Shown piece by piece: positions 1 to 12,452 of a DNA stretch of 64,000 nt; the first letter of the stretch is position 1, and each line of letters starts with the position of its first letter. A model generated the notes under the pieces. That model was not told where the DNA came from. It worked only from the letters and a program-made list of their open reading frames with translations, and made no database searches. The DNA is taken from positions 27,940,501 through 28,004,500 of the forward strand of contig JAPTHN010000011.1 of NCBI GenBank assembly GCA_026936325.1, in the 5' to 3' direction. Both the position numbers and the translations under genes were made by a program. The stretch comes from Platynereis dumerilii. Its lineage: Eukaryota > Annelida > Polychaeta > Phyllodocida > Nereididae.

Positions 1-990
1 AATATTCCCACCCATATTATATGTGATATATGATATATTATATTCAAGAAGGTCAGACTTCAATTTGAGACTTCAGTTATATATCAGAGACTTCAGTCCA
101 CAGGAAATGGCAGAATTTAAAATGGGTTCCAAGAAAAGCCATTCTATAGTCTATGGCAAATAGCAATCTTATGGGATAATTACATATTCAGACACTTCTA
201 GGGTTTCCATAATATAAGGATTTCAGTAGCTAAGGATATATGAGGCAGCCTTCACTGAAGCACATAATTAATCAATTATTAAAATTAAATGGGACATGAA
301 ACAGGATTCTCAAGGTTTAGGGAAATCTAGATAGTGCTTCTTTGCTTCAATGATAGCAGAATTTTTGCTTCTCTTTAATATGTTAACTACTTAGTAGTGT
401 CTGTAATTATAATTCATCAGGGTAAATCCAATCTGAGAAAATGAAGAGGAAAAAAAAACAAATCTACCAAATTCTATGAGATAATCAGTAAACATGTTTA
501 AATATGAGAAAATGAAGGAATAAAACAATAATCTAACATATCTTATTCATGTTATTCCTTACGATAATCAGCAATATCATTTTTACAACCTCAATGAGAG
601 GTTAATATAAATTAGAATCTGTCGGAGATTAATTTTCAATATTTTCAAAAAATCGTAGATTTAAGATGTGTGATGGTTATAACTCAACATATCCCAAAAG
701 TAACACGATAAACATCCCATATATATAGCAAATACATTTGGTACATCTGGAAAATACACATGGGCATTGGAGGCTATTTGTCAAATATAAACAGTCACAC
801 TCAACCGAAGAATGAGGGCGTGGTACCAGTAAGACATTAAACATTGGTCCCGCGCAAACTGAAAAGTACACCACCAAAAATATTTCTTAAACGTACCATA
901 AAATTGCCACTATAAACAACAGTTAGGTGAACATGACTCACATTTCAAAAGTTGGCCATTTTGATCATAGCGGAAACTCCAAATAATGCA
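1..990. other. AT-rich sequence without recognisable features
   Basis: The stretch is AT-rich and has stops in all frames. The only long open frame, about 66 codons on the minus strand near 677-877, has no recognisable motif. I see no tandem or inverted repeat of note. Confidence 0.6.
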
Positions 991-1757
991 TTATATCATA
1001 TGGCTAGCGGAAATACTCGCTTCTCATTGGCCGACAGCCGTGCAATATTCTACGATATTGCACGCACTTATATTGCACGGTCATTTTAACATGTAAGGGA
1101 TTGGACGGACCTGAGAGGAAGCACCATGTTTCAGTGCTACTGCAGCCACAACCTGACAAAAAGATTGTGTTTTTTCATTTTACTAAAAGATTCACTGCAC
1201 CGCAACGGAAGAAGATAGAAAGCTGTTTTTTACGGCAAAAGATGCGGCTATTAAAGGGCTATTTGGATATATAGTTTTAGTATTTATTATTTTATTTGTT
1301 TGAACAGAATAAAGCAATAAGTGACCGAAAATCAGCGTTTTTGCCGATTTTTCCGTGATTTTTTAGTGTTTAGAGGTCTAAAGCCTGCTAGAAAGTTTCA
1401 GAAAAAAATCTGAAATAAAATCCTTTATCAAGTCAATCAATTTTCCATTCCGAAAGTGTAAAAATTTTTTTTGTGAGTGAAATATTTATTGCCTTTTGAC
1501 GAGATACATTTTTAAAAGGCGGATCAAAAGAAACACAAAAAGAGTTTGGACAAGGAATTCCAGCCCTTTTCTTTGCATTTGACACAAAAAACCATATGAT
1601 ATAACAGTTATTGCACATCACCTCGTGCAATATCAGTTTTTATGGCACCTCGGTGACTAATATTGCACTCGGGCTGCGCCCTCGTGCAATATTAGTCACC
1701 TCGGTGCCATAAAAACTGATATTGCACTCGGTGCTGTGCGATAACTGTATAATGTAA
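991..1757. mobile_element. Foldback non-autonomous DNA transposon (element A)
   Basis: The right end is a long palindrome (1602-1750). The left end carries three copies of a short word, GTGCAATAT, at 1040-1048, 1055-1063 and 1070-1078, the last two inverted. The palindrome holds four more copies in alternating orientation. The outer left sequence (ATTATATCATATGGCTAGCG, from about 990) weakly resembles the reverse complement of the outer right sequence (ATTATACAGTTATCGC). No transposase frame lies between. No target duplication could be fixed, so the outer limits are approximate. The same plan recurs at 57,555-58,016. Superfamily unknown. Confidence 0.55.
1602..1750. repeat. 149-bp imperfect palindrome, right end of element A
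   Basis: The two arms of about 70 bp are near-perfect reverse complements around the centre GGGCTGCGCCC (1671-1681). TAGTCACC (1693-1700) and its complement GGTGACTA (1652-1659) lie symmetrically. Extruded, this would make a long hairpin. Terminal palindromes of this kind are known from foldback-type DNA transposons. Confidence 0.85.
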
Positions 1758-1988
1758 GCCAGGCACTCAGGTGTGAATGTTGGGCAAATATATCTCACCC
1801 CAATACTAAGTTACACTGTAATACTAAGTTACAGAGTTACTGCTGGGAGTTCTGTTATTCTGGTTATTTTCCAGCATTGTCTTTTGTTTCTGACAATTTG
1901 AAGAAAGTTTATCTTTAACTTGTCATTACTTATTTTTCCAGGGTGAAAAATTGATAGGGTTTTGCATCCTTTATTTGTGCAATGATTA

Positions 1989-2150
1989 GGCTAAACAGGA
2001 CAGACAGGGATCACTGTTATAATTATGCGAAGAGAAGCATTCTTGACACAGGATGAAACACACGTCTGACATAGGTTGCCCAGGCTGGGATTAGAAGTCA
2101 AGATCCACACTCCACAGTGTAGTTTTTGGTCATAATCATTATCCAGGAAC
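1989..2150 (-). mobile_element. tRNA-derived SINE, family 1, copy 1
   Basis: Read on the minus strand there is an A-box-like stretch (2129-2147), a degenerate B box (near 2088-2100), then TTTCATCCTGTG (complement of 2049-2060) and CCCTGTCTGTCCTG (complement of about 1996-2009). The last two blocks recur in the same order and spacing at 3120-3265 and 41,785-41,946. Internal Pol III boxes followed by a shared non-tRNA body define a SINE. The head is worn, which suggests an old copy. Flanking duplications were not found. Confidence 0.6.
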
Positions 2151-3014
2151 CCAAAAAAATTTGGCTTCAGGAACTGGGCAGACTCCGGCAGAGACCACAT
2201 GCACACATGTAGCATCTCAAAAGCTGTTATTTTGACTGAGAAGCAGCAAAAGCTGGTAATAATCCTCTACAGTTTTAATACTCTTAGGTGACAAGATTTC
2301 CTTTAAATAAGACACTATCACTTGTAATGTGCCAACATTGACAAAGATTCATAAAATAAAGAACATATTGAAGAAATATCCTGACAAGTAATAGGAAAAT
2401 AATATCGTTATGCTTGCAGCTTCCTACCTCTTTCTGGAGCTGACCTTGGTCACACTGACAGATAACAAAATGAACCAATTTTCCAGTTGATTTTGGGAAG
2501 ATCTGGGGGAATTACAGATAAACACATTTCCATAAGAGCAATTCTAGGTCCATTTCAGACAAGGACTGATGTAAGATATCTCGCACCTTTCGTTGCAAGC
2601 TGATTACAATTTGCCTCCTTAATATGACATCCCATTCTTCAGTATCAGGAACTCGCTATCGAGACTCGCTATCGACTCATCAAAGCACTCGCAATCCATC
2701 CTGCATTTTATGCCGTTTTCTCCGTACTTGCCAGAAAAATGCCGATGTTGTCATCCTCCGCAAAATATATGTGCAACAAGATATACACAGAGCCGCAGCC
2801 TCATAGGATAGATGGAACAGAGATTATCAGCCCCAAATTTCCATAATCTGCTAGGACAGTTCTCATTAGCTTTGGTAATTGTGCACCCATGATTAGGCTC
2901 TGTATGAGCTAACAGACTTTCTGAAGCACGGGTCTTGCTTGTTACAACTTCATTCGGAGACTAACCATTCCTCAGCTTCTTTTGGGTTTACACAGATTCT
3001 GGGCAGTAATTTCC
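2151..3014. other. No recognisable feature
   Basis: This is unique-looking sequence between two SINE copies. A frame of 60 codons near 2624-2806 has no motif and no matching splice or promoter context that I can defend. Confidence 0.5.
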
Positions 3015-3110
3015 AGAGTTCCTAAGGTATTTGCTTCCTCTGCTGAAGGTATCGGGTTCAGTCCCCAGACAAACACAACACAGTGGTATTTCAGAATGAC
3101 TTTGGCCTGC
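3015..3110 (+). mobile_element. tRNA-like head, probable SINE fragment
   Basis: A good B-box match, GGGTTCAGTCCCC (3054-3066), follows a weak A-box region (near 3015-3030). It sits directly upstream of, and in the same orientation as, the better SINE at 3120-3265. It could be half of a dimeric SINE or a separate worn insertion. The 3' body blocks of family 1 are only weakly echoed. Confidence 0.35.
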
Positions 3111-3119
3111 AGATCATCT

Positions 3120-3265
3120 CACTGTTAACCCATTGGGCTGCTTGTGGTAACTCTGGGACCCAGGTTCAATTCCCTGGCAGGGCAACTAATTTAAGACAAA
3201 TGTTTCATTCTGCAGAACAACAGAGCAACTTGCCACACTGTGGTCCCTGCCTGTCCTTATTAGTG
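3120..3265 (+). mobile_element. tRNA-derived SINE, family 1, copy 2
   Basis: An A-box-like GTTAACCCATTGGGCTGC (from 3124) and a strong B box GGTTCAATTCC (3163-3173) are followed by GTTTCATTCTGC (3202-3213) and GTCCCTGCCTGTCCTTATTA (3243-3262). The two body blocks match the minus-strand copies at 1989-2150 and 41,785-41,946 in order and spacing. No poly(A) or tail microsatellite is evident at the 3' end. Confidence 0.65.
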
Positions 3266-5930
3266 TCCTTGTGAGTCTCATCAGTGCAAAAATACATGAC
3301 GTAATGCCATCTCATCCATGCTCTGACAGGTTGACTTCATCATATACATGTTTAGGACTTCTTCATCAATATTTTATCATAAAGAGATGCAAGTAAATAG
3401 AAACACAGCCACTTGCATCAGAGAGCTTTTGCTCATTCTCACACTCACAGCTTGGCAAAATCTTCTTTGCCATATATTCCAACACCTCCCAAGTTAACCA
3501 AGTAACTCTAATAGCAATTTCGAGCCAAATTATCAGCACAGAACAAGATGTCATCCAGAGGTTCATTGATCCTATCTTAATGATCTATTTTGATACATCT
3601 GCCAACTATCTTCTCCGCTAATTACCTTGGGGTCCGTCCGATCCACTGAAGCTGCAAATTAATGTTCTACCTCTGAGACGTTGGACCCCGCTTCAGCATG
3701 TTCAGAATTTCTTGCACATCCATCGCATCATCCTTATCAAAACGGTACAGCACAATGCAGCGATGACAGCTTTCCAGCAGCTGATGTTGACAATTTGCAA
3801 TTCGCCTCATTGATCAGATTTGTGCCACATGCATCCACCTTGTTTTTCCTGCAAAAAACGCCTGAAATGTTTGCAAGGTTAGCAAGACATCATCAGTTTA
3901 GCAAATAACCGGCTTCGATAAGTCCACAGGGAATATAGGAAGCTACATCGAACATGGTAGCAGCTACAAGCCACTTAACAAGCTACGAAGGGCTAAGGAC
4001 TCCATAGGTCTCCATAAGAAGAAGTAAAGAGCTGTATTTTAGGGTTAAACCCCTGCAGCAGTAGAAGGCAAATGTCTGGGAACATGTCATGCTGCAGTGG
4101 CATGTAACAGTGGCATGTAACAATGTCATGTTACAACAGCATGTAGCACTGACACGATGCAACGGCAGTCCGATGTAATTCATGTACCTGAACTTGTGAC
4201 CCAGATTACGAGTGAATAGCTCCGGACCAATCAAAGCAGGAGCGACTGCTTTCTTTCCCAGCTTTCTTCTCGGCATAAGGGCATTCGCAGCAATCGCAGA
4301 GTAGCAAAAGGCTCACAGGGCAGCGGAAGCGACCGGCTCACAGCGACTGGCACAGAGCTCAGAAGCGCAGAGTCCTGTGATGCTCATAGCGGGGAATAAT
4401 TGCCTCTGACACCAGCACGTCTTTTCGATGCAGCAGAGGGATGCGGACGTGCCCCATGAGATGCTTGGCTGACCCTGTCACCCTCATCCAACAACCCACA
4501 CTTGACAGACCTGTGCCTTCACTCTGTGCCTTTACTCCGCTCGCTCAATCCAAACCAAAGAGCTCGGGTTATTCGGCTTATACCAAAGAAAGGGCAGCTC
4601 ATTATTGCAATGTGAACTGCAGGGTTCTCTGTCTATGAACAGCAATGACCCACTTCTTGAGTTTCTCTGCTCTAACCCTAAATAAGAATGAATGCATCAG
4701 CTAATGGTGGAAGAGAAGACAAAAATCAATATGGAAATAGAGAAGAAACTGGCATCACAAGTAAATGAAATGAATTTATAATGGTATGAAGCATGCCAAG
4801 AGCTTACCTCAGCAAGTTCAGCAAGTTCAACATGAACATGGAAGGAATATAAAAAGTTAACCTAAATGTAACTATAATTGCCATTTCTATCTTTGTTTAT
4901 TATTAGAGATGGAAGCAACGACAGAAGTTCACAAAGACCAGGTCTGAGGGAATAGACAATAAACATACTAAGAAACATCATTCAAAACTGGTTCTTTCCT
5001 TATCCGTTCCTTCCTCTTTTATTATGTAGGAGAAAACAAGTCTTGAACTAGATTTTAGAAGAAAGGGACATAATACAATAGATCTATCAAAGTGTTTTTG
5101 ATCAGCATATCCATTAGCCTCTTTTCACCATGCCACATCCATGACCACATATCTGAATACAGTACTGTTGTAGAAGCTCAAATCTGTAACAAGCCTGACA
5201 GAGTGACACAATTCTGACACTAGAAAGACCCACTTCTGACACCAATGTTATCAGAAAGAGCAAGCAAACAACAAACAACAAGAAGACTAGTGCATATTGT
5301 GACAACATATGTTCTTCTACTAGCATTTTGTAGATTTGTCAACAGTTCCAAGAAACATGACTCCAACACTGAAGTGACCAGTTGACCATAGGTAATGGCA
5401 AAACAAATAAGGTACTTAAACATGCCACTTGGTTAGGACACCACTTGACAATGATCAAAGTGAAACTTCACTATAACATGAAGCCATGACAGGCACTGCA
5501 GAGAGTCACTGTGTGATGCCTAAATAACACAATGTCCTCAACTTCAATGTTACAACCAACACATGTCAAGAACATAAAATCATGTCAATAATATAATGGA
5601 CAATGACTTCTGCATGAACATAATGATATTAAAGCAAAAATTTGTAAAGTGAATACAAAAACCACATGTATGGCACATACCCCTTGCAGGCATCAGGCAT
5701 CAAAGTTGTGTTGTGCTTCTGTTGTAAAATGCTGTAAATTGGTTTGGGTCAATAAATTTGAATTAGAATGTAAAATTTAATAGCATGCATCATTCGAACG
5801 GTTCATCCAAAGAAATTTGTTCATATTAAGTGCAGTATATCTCTGAAGGGACTGAGAATGTGGGAATGTTAAAGTACATCAGACTTAAAAGGAAGGGTAG
5901 ATGAGAAAGAGGGGAGCCTTGAGGGACTCC
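3266..5930. other. Unique-looking sequence, no supported gene
   Basis: There is no recognisable protein domain in any frame. The part 4,180-4,640 is noticeably richer in G+C than its surroundings, but nothing in it reads as an exon. A cluster of GGCATGTAACA-like words lies at 4,081-4,160. Confidence 0.5.
4081..4160. repeat. Cryptic short repeat of GGCATGTAACA-like words
   Basis: AGTGGCATGTAAC occurs twice in a row and is followed by related and partly inverted words (CATGTTACAA, CATGTAGCA). The array is too degenerate to assign a firm unit length. Confidence 0.45.
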
Positions 5931-7200
5931 AGCTTGCTTCAGCCTTCATTCAGCTGGTGCTTCACTCGGCTGGTGCTTCGCTCCGAATTGCTCGGCTTGC
6001 CCTTGTGAATTCTGACTTCATCAGGTTGAGACTGAGGCTCAACAAGCTACTCGCTGAGTTAGTGCGAGGCCCTGGCGAAGGTCAGTCCGCAGACTCCGGC
6101 ACCGGCCTGCAGGCAGAGCTGGTTATCGGAAGCAGACAACAAGCGATCCAGGTCTAATTGGGCCTCTGAAGCAGGCCCTAAGTCTGACGTCCAATGGATT
6201 TTCAATGGACCCAAAGGTGCAGCGATGGCCACCATTGCCCACCAACAGCAGCCAACGACACAATGTGTGTGAGTGGGGGCGAGTGGGTTGGGTTGGTGTT
6301 TTACGTCTCATCAGCACCACACAATGTATGCACCTCAGGTCAACTTCTGGCCATGAATGGCCAGAAGTAAACCAACCACACGGCCCATCAGTTACGTAAC
6401 ACGGCCCAATAGCAATGCAAGCATGACCATTAATGGGCAGTCTAGTGAAAATGAGAACTGCATGCTGCTGCCACCTGGCACAAAAGTTGATTTTGTATGC
6501 TACATCATTGCTGTCCCAAGAAATAGTTCCAATTTCATTGCACATCCACAAAATTTCTATTCAACATTGTTGTATACTAGAGTCAGACTCCGCAATCACA
6601 TTCTCTAAGGAAGTAGACAAGGCCATCGGCACACTCAGAAACAGCCCCGGTGTCTTCCAGACAAAATTGTGTGTGTTCCTCTGATCGAAATGATGTGGAC
6701 GCTCGCAGGAGCTTGCGGAATAGCACACGAATCACTAGGTGGCAACACAAGACAGCATATGTTCTGAACTGTGGCAATGCAAGAGCAGTCCACTTGTAGA
6801 CAGATTAATGGGGCAATGGCCGATCAGTTACCCAAATACAGCCCAAGAGGTCCTCACCACTGTCACCAGTAAATGCCAAGTGTCAATCACTAACCAACAC
6901 ACCATGAGGATAACCCATAAACCGCCAATCACCGGCTGCCGCCCGCAAGTAACTCGTACATTACACACATAACCCACAAACAGCCCATAAGTAACCTTTC
7001 AATGGCCCTTCAGAAACAAAAGTACAGCAACAACAGCCCAGCAGTAACCCATTACTGGCCCTTCGGTAAGCTGGTAGTTGTAGCCTCAGCCCCGTAGCCC
7101 ACCATGTGGCTAAGCTGTGGCCCACCATGGCCCTTGCCGCATCTTGCCCGCCTAATCGCCACACAAAGCTGCAAGCAATCCCTCGACAACATAATACTCC
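5931..7200. other. GC-richer, low-complexity-leaning segment without a gene
   Basis: Composition is richer in C and G than the flanks. Words such as GCCCAGCAGTAACCC and GGCCCATCAGTTAC recur loosely at 6,380-7,080. A 19-bp direct repeat with the core CTGGTGCTTC is at 5,945-5,985. Open frames of up to 142 codons exist on the minus strand, but their translations are rich in Cys, His and Trp without order and have no domain I recognise. Confidence 0.4.
6343..6368. repeat. Perfect inverted repeat, 11-bp arms
   Basis: The arms ACTTCTGGCCA and TGGCCAGAAGT are separated by four bases. This is a short hairpin-capable site with no associated terminator run or transposon end. Confidence 0.8.
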
Positions 7201-10200
7201 TAACAAGGATTTTCTCCCCTTTCTTTGCTCTTCCTATGTCAGTTTTTGTAACACTTCTTCGGCTTCCTTCTGTTACAAAATATCTTTTTTTCGAGATGGC
7301 TGTTGCAAGATGTCTGCCAGTTGAGAATTAGGATGATTAGCCAAACCCATTAAAACAGATCTTGAAATATGCTAATTCAGCCAACTAAAAGATAAGCCCC
7401 AGTTACTAGCAGCTCAGCAACAAGCAATGTGGCCAATTAGTTAATGACACAACATGTTTAGATTTATTTTCTTACTTTTCTGTCCTTTTTTCCATATAAT
7501 TTGGTCCATTTCAGAATTTTACATGAGTTCAGATATACTTTTCAGACCAGTAAACAATAACATATATATATGATGGCAGTAAACATACAGGGTGGAAGTT
7601 AAGACTAGTTTGACTCCTGAACATTTATTTGTACGAGGATATTCATATTGAATGAGGGCGCAGATGCAATACTACACATAATGCGACACTTAGGGAGTAC
7701 AATTCTCTAATAAATTTGACACCAGAAAGACTGCCAGCTGCTAGTACAATAACGAATCATCCGACACATAAAACGCAATATGGGGGTGGTTTAACTGGAG
7801 GATTTATCTTAGAGGAAATCTCTTTCTTGGCTCAGCACTGACATTATTGTGGTATGAGAGCAGAACATGTTCTTAGAAATCAAACAGATTTGCCATCTAC
7901 CTCAAACCACACATGCTGTAAGTCAACAAACCAATTTACAAAAATAATTCAATTATCAGCAGAGTGGGTGTATCGGGCTGAAAGGAGAAGCAGGGACAAT
8001 GAAAAGTAATTTTCAGAAACCAACTATGAAAGAATCTGGAGCACAACAAACCATCTCGAAAAAAAATAAATTTATTTTTGTATACGCTTGCCCAAAATAA
8101 CAACACATGTTTTAAAAGTGTGACAAGAAAAGCCAGTAGCAACAATGGTTAGCATCAAACCATATCTGCCTTCTCCCTCCCAATTATTCCCAGTATCAGT
8201 GGTTTCCAATCTGTAGCTATCAGGTTATACACAAACCACTCAGGATTGCAATTAGTCATTTACATGCATTGAGAGAATAAGATGAACAAGATGAAATGTG
8301 TGTTAACGACACACAAGACACAGTGACAGTGCACAGAGGTTGTACATTATTACTGCATTGCTGCAAAATTTATGATTAGGATACTTTTCGATTTGTAACT
8401 CGAACACATTGCAGATTAATTTAAACATGAGCTCCTTATTAATTCATGTCTGGGGCAAATAAAAGAGGAGCGTCATTCTCCCGGTGCGAAAATATCTGAC
8501 AGACAACGTGTGACACATTTGGGGAATGGGACTACTGCAGGTGCTGTTCCAAGCACTTTGCTTTTTCAGGGATCATATCTTCTCCCCTCAAGCCTCTCAG
8601 CTCCCTCTCCTTCCCAAAAAAAATCGAAAGAGAAAAACAAACCAGCGCAGATGTTGCCGTCTCAAAATCACACACGGGGTGAACCAACGCAGCGTTGGAG
8701 CCTTTATGCCAGCATATAATGTTAAACGCCATATTAAATCTGAATTTCATGCAGCATACTATGAAGACAGAAATTCAGAGTACACTTGGTACAGTGTACA
8801 AATTTGGATGTATCTGAAAGCTGTTTCACCATAACAGAAATGCCATTAACAACGAAACTCATGGAGGCCATACCATAGGCTTACTTAGTTTCTGAATATA
8901 CCTTGTCACCAGTCATCAGGCTAGAGTTTGCATAAATATATATATCTAAATAATTTAAAATAAGAAACTCTAAATCGATAATGTTCAGGTAAGTCTTTAA
9001 TGTCTCACAGTTGAGTTCCCATTTTCTGATTTTCTCTGTGCCAAAGCTTTGACTCAAGCAAGGACCTCCTGTATTACCCACCCTGAACCCAATTACCCCA
9101 CCAAAATTAATCCAAATTATTAATCTGAGGAGAGAGGTCATAAAACCAGATCCATCAAATATCCATTCTAGGCACATGACCAACTGACTCATGACTTGGA
9201 AGGAAGAAAATTGGTACATAACGTAGCAGTAATGAAGACAAAAACCATTGTCAAAATGTACTGGGAAGTATGAAGACAAACTCCAAGCACATGTCAACTG
9301 CATGGCCCAGAATCATGAATCATAATCGCAAGCCACAATTTAACAATAAACAGCAAAGCGTAACTTCCGTACGATGCCATAAAACATGATTGCAACGATC
9401 CATTCTGCGGGGGAAGCCACATGCATATTCATGGAGGCACGACAATCTGTAGGTGTAAGTAATGAATGAAAACATTTGTGGGATCGCACACAAATTTGCA
9501 ACCATACATCATTGAACAGCAGGATTTAGCACAGGCCAAAATTGCCTGCAGTAAGATTGCAACAACCACACACAGCACACAGCCTTTCGATATCAACACT
9601 CCAAGCAAGAGAATATGAAGCATAAATATGGATCTAGAGCCAGCGCTGCAGCTGGAAGATATTCAGGGCGGAAGAAATGCAGCACCAGGACTTGAGACAA
9701 AAAGCAATAGAACCCCTAATTCAGATGAAGTGCAAAATTTAAAGACAAATAAGCTCGTAGCGGGGAATTTTTCATCCGGAATAGATTTATAAGATTGACA
9801 GAGACAGGATGATGAAGTGAGGCAGCACAATAACGGAGACACACAACATATGCTGGCGTGAACATTGTGCAACATCACAAAGCATCGCAGAGCATCACAC
9901 GGCCAGATCATGTCTGAAAACACAATGTCCCTAATAATAAGAACACACGCCATGGAACGACTGAATGCATTATAAGCCATTCAATAATTGAGCTCATGCA
10001 TAAAACAAGTTATAACCACAAACAAACCGAAACACCGAAGGTTTGCTAATGTCAAGTAATGCCTGTTGTAATCGTGCAAATATTGATACTTTTAGTGACA
10101 CTTTTAGATAGTTTTTATGGAGAAAATTGGCTGACACATTTCATGCAGTGACACCGACCAAAATAACACAATAAACATCAAGCCGTTCTGCCCTGCCTCT

Positions 10201-12410
10201 CTGCTCTGCCATTGGCTGCAAATGCAATTCACAAACGTTTGCTTAATATGCTGACTTTGCAAGACCTTGTCTCAATGTCTCACCTGGTGTGTTGACGCTG
10301 ATGCTGCTGCTGCTGCGAAAAGATGCTGATGACGGTCGTTGATGATGGTCGTTGACTGGCCGTCATCAAGATGCTGATGAGAAGGACCCAGTATATTGCT
10401 TGGGAGGCAGATTTGCTTCCTATGCAGCTGATCCGCCGCTCTGACCTTTGCCATCGCCAGCTGCCCATTCTTTGTGTCCAGCCCTGAAAGAGAACATAAA
10501 AGGTCAATACGAGATAATACGCCGACGAAAGACACAATATCTCATGTCGGATAGTTGTGCGAAAAGACAATCCGGTTTGAGGATAATTAGGCTCACAACT
10601 CTGTAGTTGCTTTCATTGTTAATAACCATATATGCCACATGTGAAATTACATAAAATTTTATTCTCTGAAACCATCATTAAAATCATCCATCTCTAATCT
10701 TCAACACAATTCTCCAACAATGTAATACTTGGTTCTTTAATAGGGATTCTTAGGGACAATGAACAATGTACCTCAAATCAATTGGTGACTAACTCAAGTA
10801 ACTCATAACTTCTGCTTAAATCCTAAGAATACTTCCAATTGCCACAAATGAAAATATTTCAGGAGGAACACGGTACGAGTGCATCGTTAATAAATTTCAT
10901 GAAATCAATAACACACTACATTTCATCGTAATTAGAAAGAACTCAATGCAGCTCCTCCTCGGCTGCAATAAGGCACAATCCAGACCATTTTAACCGCCAG
11001 AGATCATTCTCTTCCTTCTTCCAAATCAACAAAAATATTGCCATGCGCGCTCTTAAACAATGAGTAATGCAATCAAGTGAAACTCCAATTAAAGACCTCC
11101 TTGGTATTTGAAACAGAAGAAATACCAAAACCGCTCATTGAAAGAATTTCATCTTTTCATAATTTTCATGTAACCTTGTACTGAAAATCAATGGCCGGCT
11201 GAAAGGTGCCCTTCTAAAGCTTTGCCACAATATTGATTGCACATCATTAAATGCCATGATTTTCCTCCCGAGTCCCCAGAAAGCATTATACTTCGAGATA
11301 AATCATATTGGAAAAATTCCTCCAGATCCAACAATGACACGCAACATCTTGGAGAATATATGTTTTTCTGACAAAACGGCTTCATCTCAACAATTACTGA
11401 CAGAATTTGACGCAGTGAAGCAATGTTAAGCCTCTGCATTCCATCTACAAGCCTATTGAAGCAGAAATATAGTCAATTCTATGAATATTTACCACCAAAT
11501 AGAGACATCAGTCACCGAGAAAATTTGAAAAGTCAAGCAAACACCGACCACATCAAGGAACATTGAAATAACATCGTTGTTAACCAAAATACCATCTTAA
11601 AATTCGCTCTGCAGACTTTTTAAAAAGCGAGATAACTCGTAAAACACATTTAACCAGTTTATCCGCTGCGCTGGGAAAAAAGGCAGTAATGATTGTTTAT
11701 TTGTCAGCATCAGACATTGCATGGAGGATGACAAATGACATTATTGAATGTAACAAGAAGCACCCCAGGGCCAGGGCTGGTTTGCCAGTAGCTTGTGGGT
11801 GTTCCATGTCAAACTACTAAGCCTATATTGAGCGATCGCCGACTGCCTTAAGGAAATCAATTTCAAGAATCTTCAAGTTTGTATACCCCATGAAGGAATT
11901 CTTTGATGTGTCAGAGACAGGATTCTTCAACGGTGCCATAATGCTCTTTATACACGACAGCATGGTGCATATCGATCCTTACTTAGCAGCCAGTTGTGAG
12001 TTTCATCTTTATGCCGCTTCCCTTAAATGCCACAGAATTTATTACAAAGCATTGAAGCGCCTCTATAATCATTAGATGGGGAATTCATATCCGTTGTGGG
12101 GCGATGACACTCGCTCATAAACAACTAGAGCAGCTGAAGCTTCTGCAACTGCCATTGAATGCCATTCAATGCTAAGAATTCCGAGCTACTTCCTCTCCTC
12201 AAATGCCGAGGAAGTCACAGTCTTTCTCAGCTGCCTCCGAATAATGGCAGGCCGACCCAGGCGGTCTCTAGACTTGCCTTTTGCATTGTAAAAAACACCA
12301 TCCAATAACACCGTTAACACGACACCTTCCACACATAACATTGTGACCTACTGAGACACAGCTTACCATCTCCATTGTTTTCCACTGAGACTCCCAGCAG
12401 CTTTGTACAC
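7201..12410. other. No recognisable feature
   Basis: AT-rich, unique-looking sequence. I found no tandem array, transposon end or tRNA-like head. A (GCT)-rich patch with the 13-bp near-repeat GATGAYGGTCGTT lies at 10,296-10,380. Frames on both strands near 8,500-8,830 overlap each other and have no recognisable motif. Confidence 0.5.
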
Positions 12411-12452
12411 CGTATGCCACACTGTGATGCCACGCTGTATGCCACATTGTAT
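12411..12452. repeat. 12-bp tandem repeat, about three units
   Basis: Units resemble GCCACAYTGTAT and follow each other with one or two changes and one short insertion. Confidence 0.55.

Noticed and set aside
6123-6551. A 142-codon minus-strand frame
   Set aside because: It overlaps three plus-strand frames, and its translation is rich in scattered Cys, His and Trp without any recognisable spacing or domain.
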